NCBI GenBank assembly: GCA_030146905.1
Contig: JASLAV010000802.1
Span: forward strand, 1 to 6,967
Reading direction: 5' to 3'
Origin: Lentzea sp.
GTDB taxonomy: Bacteria > Actinomycetota > Actinomycetes > Mycobacteriales > Pseudonocardiaceae
Length of the DNA: 6,967 nucleotides
The translations under genes were made by a program, and so were the position numbers. The notes below the pieces were generated by a model that searched no databases, had not been told where the DNA came from, and worked only from the letters and a program-made list of their open reading frames with translations. The number at the start of each line of letters is the position of its first letter. Position 1 is the stretch's first letter. Below, one piece after another: positions 1 through 6,115 of the stretch.

Positions 1-216
1 CTGCACCCGGTGCAGGCGGCGTTCATCCGGCACGACGCGTTCCAGTGCGGCGGCTGCACGCCCGGCCAGATCATGTCCGCCGTGGCCTACATCGACGAGG
101 GGCACACGGGTTCCGAGGCGGAGATCCGCGAGTGGATGAGCGGCAACCTCTGCCGTTGCGCCGCGTACCAGAACATCGTCGCCGCCGTCGCCGACGCCGC
201 GAGGGAGATCCGGTGA
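1..216 (+). CDS. Molybdenum hydroxylase, [2Fe-2S] iron-sulfur subunit (PaoA/YagT-like), C-terminal part
   Basis: Partial gene: it is open at the window edge and only the last 71 residues are present, ending in TGA at 214-216. This is the helical C-terminal domain of the small subunit of xanthine dehydrogenase/aldehyde oxidase-type enzymes, which carries the [2Fe-2S] cluster nearest the molybdenum centre. The four ligands are visible as CGGC (residues 16 and 19 of the fragment) and CRC (51 and 53), in the context [10 protein letters not shown] and [13 protein letters not shown]. The stretch [16 protein letters not shown] closely resembles E. coli PaoA. The N-terminal ferredoxin-like domain, and any Tat signal as in PaoA, would lie upstream of the window. 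Its stop overlaps the GTG start of the FAD subunit, so the genes are translationally coupled. The family is certain. The periplasmic aldehyde oxidase subtype is inferred mainly from the neighbouring FAD subunit. Confidence 0.95.
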   Translation: MHPVQAAFIRHDAFQCGGCTPGQIMSAVAYIDEGHTGSEAEIREWMSGNLCRCAAYQNIVAAVADAAREIR

Positions 217-1196
217 GGAACTTCGGCTACACGGTCGCGGGCAGCCCGGCCGAGGCGGTGCGGATCGCGAACGAGACACCGAACTCGACGTACGTGGCGG
301 GTGGCACCGACCTGCTGAACCTGATGCGGGACGGTGCGGAGGCCCACGACCACCTCGTGGACGTCAACCGCCTCGGCCTCGCCGGGGTCGACGTGGACGG
401 CAGGGCGCTGCGGATCGGCGCGCTGGCCAGGATGCGCCACGTCGCGGACCACCCTCGGGTGCGGCGGGAGTTCCCCGTGCTGTCGCAGGCACTGCTCGCC
501 TCGGCGTCGCCGCAGGTCCGCAACATGGCCGCGATCGGCGGAAACCTGTTGCAGCGCACCAGGTGCGGATACTTCCGGGACGCCGGTTCCGCGTGCAACA
601 AGCGCGTCCCCGGCACCGGGTGCCCCGCCATCGGCGGGCACAACAGGGGACACGCGATCCTCGGCGGCAGCGACCACTGCATCGCGACGCACCCCTCCGA
701 CCTGGCGGTGGCGCTGACCGCGCTGGACGCGACGGTGCACCTGACCGGCCCCGGCGGCGATCGCGCCGTCCCCATCGCCGAGTTCTACCTCCTCCCGGGG
801 TCCACTCCGGCCCAGGAGAACGCACTGCGCCCCGGCGAGCTCATCACCAGGGTCGACGTTCCACGCACACCCATCGCCGCGAACTCGCGCTACCTGAAGC
901 TGCGTGACCGGGCCACCTTCGAGTTCGCCGTGGTGTCGGTGGCGGCGGTGCTGCGGATGAACGGCCGCGTGGTGCGGGACGTGCGGCTGGCGTTCGGCGG
1001 CATCGGCACCCGGCCGTGGCGGGACACCCGCGTCGAGGCGGCGTTGCGCGGCCGGCCGCTGACCGGGGCGGTGATCACCGAGGCGGGCCGCGTCCTGGTC
1101 GGGGACGCCGATCCGCACGAGGAGAACAGGTTCAAGGTCGAGCTCGTCCAGCGTGCGCTGGCGCACGTCCTCAGCGAGATGGGAGCCGTGCGATGA
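213..1196 (+). CDS. Molybdenum hydroxylase, FAD-binding subunit with [4Fe-4S] insertion (PaoB/YagS-like)
   Basis: A 327-residue FAD subunit that passes electrons from the Fe-S clusters to the acceptor. The GTG start at 213 is chosen because GGGAG at 203-207 sits 5 bases upstream, the start overlaps the previous stop (GTGA), and the protein then begins at the normal family N-terminus; reading further upstream would run antiparallel to no known domain and through the [2Fe-2S] gene. FAD-binding motifs are AGGTD (29-33) and AAIGGN (106-111). A cysteine-rich insertion follows directly: Cys118, Cys128, Cys137 and Cys156, in the contexts RTRCGYF, SACNKR, GTGCPAI and [10 protein letters not shown]. 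In E. coli PaoB the equivalent segment holds an additional [4Fe-4S] cluster, which ordinary xanthine dehydrogenases lack. Length is close to PaoB (about 318). The stop overlaps the next ATG. The substrate is not determined; aldehydes, especially aromatic ones, are inferred from PaoABC. Confidence 0.94.
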   Translation: MRNFGYTVAGSPAEAVRIANETPNSTYVAGGTDLLNLMRDGAEAHDHLVDVNRLGLAGVDVDGRALRIGALARMRHVADHPRVRREFPVLSQALLASASPQVRNMAAIGGNLLQRTRCGYFRDAGSACNKRVPGTGCPAIGGHNRGHAILGGSDHCIATHPSDLAVALTALDATVHLTGPGGDRAVPIAEFYLLPGSTPAQENALRPGELITRVDVPRTPIAANSRYLKLRDRATFEFAVVSVAAVLRMNGRVVRDVRLAFGGIGTRPWRDTRVEAALRGRPLTGAVITEAGRVLVGDADPHEENRFKVELVQRALAHVLSEMGAVR

Positions 1197-3379
1197 CAGG
1201 GCTGATCGGCCGGGGTGTCGAGCGGGTGGACGGCAGGGTGAAGGTCACCGGCGCGGCCCGCTACGCCGCGGACAACACGGTGACCGGTGTGCTGCACGGG
1301 TTCCTGGTGCTGAGCACGGTCGCCCGCGGCGAGATCGCGGAGCTCGACACGAGCGCGGCCCTGGCGAGTCCCGGCGTCGTCGCGGTCTGCACACACCAGA
1401 ACATGCTGCGGCTGGCGGTACCGCCGGACTTCCCCTATCCCAAGCGTTTCCTCCCGCTGCAGGACACCCGGATACACCACAACGGACAGCCGATCGCCTA
1501 CGTCGTGGCCGAGACCCTGGAACAGGCGCAGGAAGCGGCGACCCTGGTGCGGGTGAGCTACCGCGCCGAACGGCCGACCGCGCGCCTCGCCGACGCGCTC
1601 GGCGAGGCGTTCCTGCCGCCGGCGTTCCGCAACCGGCTGAACGAGATCTCCCGCGGTGACGCCGCCGCGGCGCTCGAACGGGCCGAGGTGCGGGTCGAGC
1701 GCGAGTACACCAGCCCGATGCAGCACCACAACCCGATCGAACCGCACACCACCACGGCCGTGTGGGACGGCAACTCGCTGACGCTGTACGAGAGCGCACA
1801 GGGCGTCGTCCTCACCCGCCTGGTCGTCTCCCAGGCGTTCGCGCCGTTCGGCGTGGCGCTGGGGGACATCCGGGTCATCTCGCCCTACCTCGGCGGCGGT
1901 TTCGGCGCCAAGGGCCCCACCTGGTCCCACACGCTGCTCACCGCGGCGGTGGCACGGCTGGTCCGCCGGCCGGTGAAGCTCGTGCTGACCCGCGCGCAGA
2001 TGTACACCATGAACGGTCACCGAGCCGAATACCGCCACAGCATCCGGCTCGGCGCCACCCGGCAGGGCGTGCTGACGGCCATCGTCGACACCAGCACGGC
2101 CCAGCTGACCCGCACCGAGGAGAGCATCTACAACTCCAGCGACTCCACGCTGCACCTGTACGCGTGCCCGGACGTCCACGTGCGACAGATGGGCGTGCGA
2201 CTGGACCTGCCGACGTCGAGCTACATGCGTTCACCGGAGACCACCGCGCACTTCGGCCTCGAGACCGCCATGGACGAGCTGAGCCACGAGATCGGCATCG
2301 ACCCGGTGGAGCTGCGGGTGCGCAACCACACCACGGCGGACCCACATCCTCCCGGCCACCCGTACGGCAGCAAGCACCTGCTGGAGTGCTACCGGATGGC
2401 GGCCGGGGCGTTCGGCTGGGCGCGGCGCGACCCGCGGCCGGGTTCCATGCGCGACGGCGACGAACTCGTCGGCTGGGGCATGGCCACCGAGCTGCACAGC
2501 TACAACGCGAACCGGTCCAGCGTCGAGCTCACCGTCGGCGTGGACGGGCGGGCGACCCTGCGCACCGCCAGCCAGGAGATCGGCACCGGCACCTACACCG
2601 TGATCACCCAGGTCGTCGCGGAGGGCCTGGGCATGCCGCTGGACCACGTCACGACGCTCCTCGGCGACACGGCGTTCCCCGCCGCGTCCATCTCCGCCGG
2701 ATCGTCCACGATGCCCAGCCTGATAGGCCCGGTGAGCCAGGCGGCGCAGAGCGCGCGCGATGCCGTTGTCGAGCTCGCCGTCGCCGACCCGCGTTCGCCG
2801 CTGCACGGCGTGCCCGCGAAGGACGTCGTGACCGAGCGCGGCCACCTGTTCGCCCGCGGCGCCGACGGGCGGCGTGACAGCTACCGCGACGTGCTGTCCC
2901 GCCACGGCCGTGCGGTCACGACGATCGGGAACACGGTCAACACGGCGGGGCACTCGTTCGGCGCGGTGTTCGTGGAGGTCCGGATCCGGCCGAGGCTCGG
3001 CGCGGTGCGGGTGAGCCGGGTGGCGGCCGCGTACGACCCCGGCCGGGTGCTCAACCACCGGACCGCGCGCGGACAGGTGATCGGCGGCGTGACCTGGGGC
3101 ATCGGCTTCGCGCTGATGGAGCACACCGCGGTGGACCCGAACACGGCGCGGGTGGTCAACCCGAACCTGTCCGGCTACCTGGTGCCGGTCTGCGCCGACA
3201 CCCCCGCGATCGAGGTGTCCTTCGTGGACCGCGAGGCCCCGGACAGCACGGCGCTCCGCGCCCGCGGCTTCGGTGAGACGCCGGGAACCGGCGTGCCGGC
3301 CGCGATCAGCAACGCGATCTTCCACGCCACCGGCCGCCGCCTCCGCGACGTCCCGTTCACCCAGGACAAGCTGTTGTGA
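1193..3379 (+). CDS. Molybdenum hydroxylase, molybdopterin-cytosine-dinucleotide catalytic subunit (PaoC/YagR-like)
   Basis: A 728-residue catalytic subunit, almost the same length as E. coli PaoC. The ATG at 1193 overlaps the preceding TGA and has GGGAG at 1181-1185, 7 bases upstream. An N-terminal a/b-hammerhead domain (VERVDGRVKVTGAARYAAD, about residues 8-26) is followed by the large Mo-cofactor-binding domain. Visible cofactor motifs are GGGFGAKG (234-241), the conserved arginine segment SYMRSPE (Arg346), and QEIGTGTYT (Gln461 onward). The catalytic base is Glu695 in ARGFGETPG, equivalent by motif to Glu692 of PaoC; Arg441 (NANRSS) lies where PaoC has its substrate-pocket Arg440. The protein should hydroxylate an aldehyde carbon with water-derived oxygen, giving the acid and two electrons. 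No frameshift or missing key residue is seen. A MocA/XdhC-type maturation factor is not in the window. It is the last gene of the coupled operon. Confidence 0.95.
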   Translation: MTGLIGRGVERVDGRVKVTGAARYAADNTVTGVLHGFLVLSTVARGEIAELDTSAALASPGVVAVCTHQNMLRLAVPPDFPYPKRFLPLQDTRIHHNGQPIAYVVAETLEQAQEAATLVRVSYRAERPTARLADALGEAFLPPAFRNRLNEISRGDAAAALERAEVRVEREYTSPMQHHNPIEPHTTTAVWDGNSLTLYESAQGVVLTRLVVSQAFAPFGVALGDIRVISPYLGGGFGAKGPTWSHTLLTAAVARLVRRPVKLVLTRAQMYTMNGHRAEYRHSIRLGATRQGVLTAIVDTSTAQLTRTEESIYNSSDSTLHLYACPDVHVRQMGVRLDLPTSSYMRSPETTAHFGLETAMDELSHEIGIDPVELRVRNHTTADPHPPGHPYGSKHLLECYRMAAGAFGWARRDPRPGSMRDGDELVGWGMATELHSYNANRSSVELTVGVDGRATLRTASQEIGTGTYTVITQVVAEGLGMPLDHVTTLLGDTAFPAASISAGSSTMPSLIGPVSQAAQSARDAVVELAVADPRSPLHGVPAKDVVTERGHLFARGADGRRDSYRDVLSRHGRAVTTIGNTVNTAGHSFGAVFVEVRIRPRLGAVRVSRVAAAYDPGRVLNHRTARGQVIGGVTWGIGFALMEHTAVDPNTARVVNPNLSGYLVPVCADTPAIEVSFVDREAPDSTALRARGFGETPGTGVPAAISNAIFHATGRRLRDVPFTQDKLL

Positions 3380-3389
3380 CCGCAGGCCG

Positions 3390-3405
3390 CGCGACAGCTG
3401 TCACG
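3390..3405. promoter_or_regulatory. Near-perfect palindrome between operon end and SDR gene
   Basis: The central ten bases GACAGCTGTC (3393-3402) are a perfect palindrome. It extends to 16 bases (CG-c-GACAGCTGTC-a-CG) with one mismatched pair. It lies 10 bases after the molybdenum subunit stop and 20 bases before the likely -10 hexamer of the SDR gene. That position suits a regulator-binding site, or a weak hairpin at the operon end. There is no T-rich tail, so a classical terminator is unlikely. Palindromes of this size also occur by chance in GC-rich DNA. Confidence 0.3.
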
Positions 3406-3424
3406 CCAATCGCGAAGGCGCGCC

Positions 3425-3430
3425 TAAACT
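3425..3430 (+). promoter_or_regulatory. Probable -10 hexamer for a leaderless SDR transcript
   Basis: TAAACT fits the actinobacterial TANNNT -10 consensus and stands out in GC-rich DNA. It ends 7 bases before the ATG at 3438, so transcription would start at or next to the start codon. This would explain why no good Shine-Dalgarno sequence is correctly spaced: the only candidate, GAAGG at 3414-3418, is 19 bases upstream. No convincing -35 hexamer is visible at the usual distance. Confidence 0.5.
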
Positions 3431-3437
3431 GGTGATC

Positions 3438-4334
3438 ATGACGAAGCGCCGGTGGGCCGTCGAGGACCTTCCCGATCTGACCGGTCGCACGGTCGTGGTG
3501 ACCGGTGCGGCCAGCGGGGTGGGCCGCGGCACGGCGACCGCCTTCGCCGCGGCGGGGGCGCGCACGGTGCTCGCGGTGCGCGACGTCGCCGCCGGTGAGC
3601 GCGCGGGTGCGGCCATGTCCGGCACCACCGAGGTCCGGGAACTGGACCTGGCGAACCTGGCGTCGGTGCGCGCGTTCGCCGAGGGCTGGCAGGGCGGCCT
3701 CGACGTCCTCGTCAACAACGCCGGGGTGGCGATGACCCCGTTCGGCCGCACGGCGGACGGGTTCGAGCTGCAGTTCGGCACCAACCACCTCGGCCACTTC
3801 GCGCTGACCAACCTGCTGCTGCCCTCGATCACCGACCGCGTGGTGACGGTGGCCTCCGGCGCGCACAAGGCGGGCGTGCTCGATCTCGACGACCTCGACC
3901 TCGCCCGTTCCGGCTACACCCCGGTGAGGGCCTACGGCCGGTCGAAGCTCGCGAACCTGCTGTTCACCCTGGAACTGGACCGGCGCCTCCGTGAGGCCGG
4001 GTCGTCCGTGCGCGCGCTGTCCGCGCACCCCGGCTACACGGCGTCCAACCTGGGCACCAAGGGCCGCAACCGGCACCTGGTCAGGATCGTGCACCTGGCC
4101 GGGCGCTACCTGGCGCAGACCGAGACGCAGGGCGCGCTGCCGTCGTTGTACGCGGCGACCCAGGACCTGCCGGGCGCCAGCTACGTCGGCCCGGACGGGC
4201 GTTTCGAGCTGCACGGCCACCCCGCGCTGGTCGGCCGGTCGGCGGCGGCCAGCGACCCGGTGCTGGCGCGGCGGTTGTGGGAGGCGTCGGAGCGGCTCAC
4301 CGGGGTGACCTTCCCGCTGACCGCGAAGCCCTGA
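3438..4334 (+). CDS. Short-chain dehydrogenase/reductase (SDR), protochlorophyllide reductase/retinol dehydrogenase-like subgroup
   Basis: A complete 298-residue soluble NAD(P)-dependent oxidoreductase. The Rossmann fold begins TVVVTGAASGVGRG, with the glycine motif TGAASGVG at residues 22-29. The arginine in VLAVRD, at the end of the second beta-strand, favours NADP(H). NNAG is at 93-96. The catalytic residues are Asn116 (TNHLGH), Ser140 (VASGAH), Tyr166 and Lys170 (AYGRSKLAN). The long C-terminal segment (SAHPGYTASNLG onward) and overall length match actinobacterial SDRs usually annotated as light-dependent protochlorophyllide reductase-like or retinol dehydrogenase-like; those names do not define the substrate. 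ATG at 3438 is chosen from the leaderless spacing; GTG at 3432 would add only two residues. It lies 58 bases after the molybdenum enzyme operon with its own likely promoter, so a metabolic link to aldehyde oxidation is possible but unproven. Confidence 0.93.
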   Translation: MTKRRWAVEDLPDLTGRTVVVTGAASGVGRGTATAFAAAGARTVLAVRDVAAGERAGAAMSGTTEVRELDLANLASVRAFAEGWQGGLDVLVNNAGVAMTPFGRTADGFELQFGTNHLGHFALTNLLLPSITDRVVTVASGAHKAGVLDLDDLDLARSGYTPVRAYGRSKLANLLFTLELDRRLREAGSSVRALSAHPGYTASNLGTKGRNRHLVRIVHLAGRYLAQTETQGALPSLYAATQDLPGASYVGPDGRFELHGHPALVGRSAAASDPVLARRLWEASERLTGVTFPLTAKP

Positions 4335-4347
4335 GCACGCCGCTCAG
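4331..4347 (+). terminator. Stop-codon-straddling hairpin after the SDR gene
   Basis: CTGAGC (4331-4336) pairs perfectly with GCTCAG (4342-4347) across a five-base loop. The stop codon TGA (4332-4334) is in the left arm. No run of T follows, so an intrinsic terminator of the classical type is not supported, although many actinobacterial terminators lack a T-tract. Almost the same sequence recurs at the stop of the gene ending at 5639. Confidence 0.35.
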
Positions 4348-4559
4348 CTCGGGTAAGTCGTAAGCGGCCTGGATACGGCGACGCGAGTCGACTTCATTGT
4401 CACGATTGCTTCAGTGTTGACCAAAATCAATCCTCGACCGGTGCTCACGACCGGCGAGCGGCTGCGAGCGGCCGATCACACGCATCGACGGCTCGGCTTC
4501 AGCCGACACGAACATGCTGGTCACCACCACGAGCAGTTGGTCGCGGTGGCGCGTCGCGT
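4348..4559. other. Non-coding spacer with a local AT-rich patch
   Basis: No recognisable gene is present. From about 4390 to 4433 the GC content drops sharply compared with everything around it. This patch contains TTGTCA (4397-4402) and TTGACC (4417-4422), each 5/6 to the -35 consensus, and a small inverted repeat TTGA/TCAA (4417-4430), but no well-placed -10. It may be the old promoter region of the decayed oxidoreductase downstream. The 4440-4559 part can be read in several frames without resembling any family I know. Confidence 0.4.
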
Positions 4560-5056
4560 CTGCCCGTGGCGGCGCGGCGGCGACCGGCTTCGCGCCGGGG
4601 GAGTGGGTGTTCGGAGGTGCGTTGTCCCGCGCGGTCGCCGACTTCGTGATGGTCGCCACCGTCCTGATCGGCGGAGCGGGAGGCGGGGTCGGGGTCTTCG
4701 CCGTCCAGCTGGCCCTGATCGCCGGAGCTCGTGTGATCGGCACGGGATCAGCGGCATCGGCCGAGTTCCTGCGCGATCTCGGAGCCGACCCGTTCACCTG
4801 CGGCAACGGCCGGGCCCGACCGGTCCGGGGCCCTCGCCCATGGCGGTGTCACCGCCGCCATGGACCTGCACGGGACAGAGACGCTGCACGCCGCGAGGGA
4901 ACTCGGCGTTCCGGACAGCCGCATCTGCACCATCGCCACGAAAGTCGACGGCGTGACGGCGGCCAACGGCGCGAACGCCGCTCCGGCGCACTGGAAGAGA
5001 TCGCCCGACTGGTCGCGGCAGGCCGGCACGTGCGCGGCAAGGTCGTCATCGACCTC
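4560..5056 (+). pseudogene. Decayed zinc-type alcohol dehydrogenase / NADPH:quinone oxidoreductase (MDR superfamily)
   Basis: Family blocks appear in the correct order but in two frames. Frame 2 gives GFAPGEWVFG (from 4586) and the nucleotide-binding loop VLIGGAGGGVGVFAVQLA (4661 onward), then ARVIGTGSAASAEFLRDLGA. Reading frame 0 then gives ALAHGGVTAAMDLHGTETLH and ELGVPDSRICTIATKVDGV (about 4831-4984). Frame 2 returns with GALEEIARLVAAGRHVRGKVVIDL (4985-5056). The switches fit one extra G in GGGG (4827-4830) and one missing G near 4985. In addition, about 35 residues expected before the VLIGGAGG strand, and about 25 before GRHVRGKVV, are absent (joins near 4652-4660 and 5018-5023). The N-terminal catalytic domain is not recognisable and no stop follows at the normal C-terminus. 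The homology is from memory of the family. A functional protein is very unlikely. Confidence 0.82.
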
Positions 5057-5185
5057 TGGGACAAGGCCGTCATGACGATGTACGCGATGTCGTCGCGGTG
5101 GCCGGAGATCTCGTCGCATCCGCGACCCCCGGAACTGTCCAGATGTGACACTGTCCGATTCGTCCTTCAGAACCACAAAGGACTG
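5057..5185. other. Gene-free segment between the decayed oxidoreductase and the DUF6892-like gene
   Basis: No intact gene is seen. One frame (5074 to a TGA at 5146-5148) reads smoothly as DDVRDVVAVAGDLVASATPG with actinobacterial codon bias. It could be the tail of yet another lost gene, but I cannot assign it to a family. Two copies of CTGTCC (5135-5140 and 5151-5156) lie 10 bases apart near the end of this segment; this may be chance. Confidence 0.35.
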
Positions 5186-5215
5186 TTGGTCAGGGGTCAT
5201 CACCGCCTATACGGT
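5186..5215 (+). promoter_or_regulatory. Probable promoter for a leaderless DUF6892-like transcript
   Basis: TACGGT (5210-5215) matches TANNNT and ends exactly 7 bases before the ATG at 5223, the same spacing as the -10 of the SDR gene. TTGGTC (5186-5191) lies 18 bases upstream as a weak -35. An overlapping alternative -10 is TATACG (5208-5213). There is no proper Shine-Dalgarno sequence; only GGGG directly precedes the start. This supports a leaderless or nearly leaderless mRNA. Confidence 0.5.
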
Positions 5216-5222
5216 TCGGGGT

Positions 5223-5639
5223 ATGAGCCAGCCGATTCCGTTCACCGACACCAACTTCAAGCTCGCCGTCGTCCAGGAGCTGATGTACAACCAGGGCCTC
5301 CTGCCGAGGTTCGACCTGCGCGAGTACGCCGCACAGCAGGGCTTCACCTACGACAGCGCGAGCTTCGAAGCGGTGCCCGAGGCCCTGGCCTACTTCGAGG
5401 CGCTCGAGGTTCCCGCCGAGCTCGCGGAGAAGATCACCGAGATCGAGATGGACGGCGGCAACGAGATCTACCTCCAGATCGCGCCGAACTGGGATGGCGA
5501 GGACTCGCTGTTCGACGTCGACGAGTTCGCCGACCTGCGGCACTTCCCCAACCTGAAGTCGATGACGCTGCTCTACACGGGCAACGAGGAGGCGCTGGAG
5601 ACGTTGCGTGCCCGCGGAATCGAGGCGGACTGGCTCTGA
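5223..5639 (+). CDS. Small acidic DUF6892-like protein, function unknown
   Basis: A complete 138-residue protein, soluble and strongly acidic, with no signal peptide or membrane segment. It begins with FTDTNFKLAVVQELMYNQ and a segment RFDLREYA. The centre carries EALAYFEALEVPAELAEKI, then the most characteristic block, DGGNEIYLQIAPNWDGEDSLFDV (about residues 76-98). It ends LRHFPNLKSMTLLYTGNEEALETLRARGIEADWL, a repeat-like strand-helix end. I recall the same order of blocks in small proteins labelled DUF6892; that assignment is from memory and no function is known. ATG at 5223 is chosen over the upstream in-frame ATG at 5145 because the extra residues are not family-like and the promoter hexamers lie between them. 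It is the only intact gene in a stretch of damaged genes, which suggests it is under selection or arrived recently. A role as an immunity protein is possible but not shown. Confidence 0.82.
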   Translation: MSQPIPFTDTNFKLAVVQELMYNQGLLPRFDLREYAAQQGFTYDSASFEAVPEALAYFEALEVPAELAEKITEIEMDGGNEIYLQIAPNWDGEDSLFDVDEFADLRHFPNLKSMTLLYTGNEEALETLRARGIEADWL

Positions 5640-5650
5640 GCAGGCCGCTC
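5636..5650 (+). terminator. Stop-codon-straddling hairpin, second copy
   Basis: CTGAGCAGGCCGCTC differs by one base from 4331-4345, and its TGA stop is at the same offset. Here GAGC pairs with GCTC over a five-base loop, so the stem is shorter (4 bp) than in the first copy. No T-tract follows. Evidence for termination is weak; the repetition is the main point. Confidence 0.25.
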
Positions 5651-5722
5651 CCGCGCCACCGCACGTAGACGACGTCAGGCCTACCTGTTCGTGTCATGCC
5701 GGATTGAGACGGAGATGAGCGG

Positions 5723-6115
5723 GTGGGCCACCCGTCCAGCGTCGCCCAGCGCGTGATGGAACGCCTGGACGCCGAGCTGTCCGAGACCGACGACCAGGGC
5801 CGCCCGTCGATGTACGGCAAGGTCGCCGTGGTCGCCGTGGTCGCCGTGGTCGCCGTGGTCGGCAACGAGGAGGGCGCGCACAAGATCATCGCCGACTGCT
5901 TCCAAGCCCTGAACGAGATCGGCTTCACGGTTCCCGCGAGTGGCGAGACGTACTGGAACTCCGAGGCGATGAAGCCCGAGGACCACGTCGAGCTGGATGA
6001 GACGCCGGACGCCGTTGCCTCGGCCAACAAGAAGCTGGCGAGCAACGCCGTGCACCTGGCGCGGTTGCTCAAGGAGGCCCAGTACCCGCCGGTCCAGTCA
6101 GGACTGTCCACATGA
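5723..6115 (+). pseudogene. 5'-truncated flavodoxin-fold NAD(P)H-dependent FMN reductase-like gene
   Basis: A 130-residue open frame matching only the C-terminal two thirds of a flavodoxin-fold family that is normally about 200 residues. It starts abruptly in the middle of the family motif TPxWxGHPSSVAQRVxERLDAELSE, with homology beginning at the GTG itself (GHPSSVAQRVMERLDAELSE). An in-frame TGA lies just upstream (5705-5707). The N-terminal beta-strand and the FMN-phosphate loop are therefore missing, so flavin binding is doubtful. Downstream the family blocks are complete: GNEEGAHKIIADCFQALNEIGFTVP, TYWNSEAM, LDETPDAV and AVHLARLLKEAQYPP. The core strand before GNEEG is lengthened by a 9-bp tandem repeat. 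GGAG at 5711-5714 is well spaced from the GTG, so the fragment may still be translated. Its stop overlaps the next ATG, showing an original operon with the downstream gene. Confidence 0.75.
5822..5860 (+). repeat. 9-bp tandem repeat (GTCGCCGTG) x 4.3 inside the flavodoxin-like gene
   Basis: Four exact copies of GTCGCCGTG, followed by GTC, encode the alternating run VAVVAVVAVVAVV after GK. As I recall the family, this strand reads KVAVVAVVG, which would be two units plus GTC. The present length therefore looks like an in-frame gain of two units (18 bp, six residues). Because the repeat unit is a multiple of three, the frame is kept. The extra hydrophobic residues would lengthen a central beta-strand just before the GNE(E/D)GAH loop. 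Confidence 0.9.

Noticed and set aside
890..2179. Long minus-strand open frames opposite the molybdenum enzyme genes (also 87-1166 and 2231-3325)
   Set aside because: They lack recognisable domains, are full of Arg/His/Gly/Val, and mirror the G/C third-position bias of the real + strand genes. They are antisense shadows.
3376..3404. GTGAC...GTCAC inverted repeat as an operon terminator
   Set aside because: Only five pairing bases separated by 19 bases, with no T-tract; the central palindrome at 3390-3405 is the better-supported structure.
4411..4806. Minus-strand open frame opposite the oxidoreductase remnant
   Set aside because: Low-complexity Pro/Ala/Thr/Arg composition is typical of the antisense of a GC-rich gene, and the + strand shows the GGAGGGVG nucleotide-binding loop.
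4335..5222. Transposon or insertion sequence as the cause of the gene debris
   Set aside because: I looked for terminal inverted repeats, target duplications and transposase-like protein blocks in both strands and saw none.
4514..5668. A single 384-residue + strand protein
   Set aside because: The open frame exists, but only 4583-4826 and 4985-5056 are family-like. The rest is out of frame with the oxidoreductase and runs in the wrong frame through the DUF6892-like gene.
5822..5860. CRISPR-like or regulatory direct repeat
   Set aside because: The units are contiguous, 9 bp long, in frame and without spacers, and lie inside a recognisable coding region.
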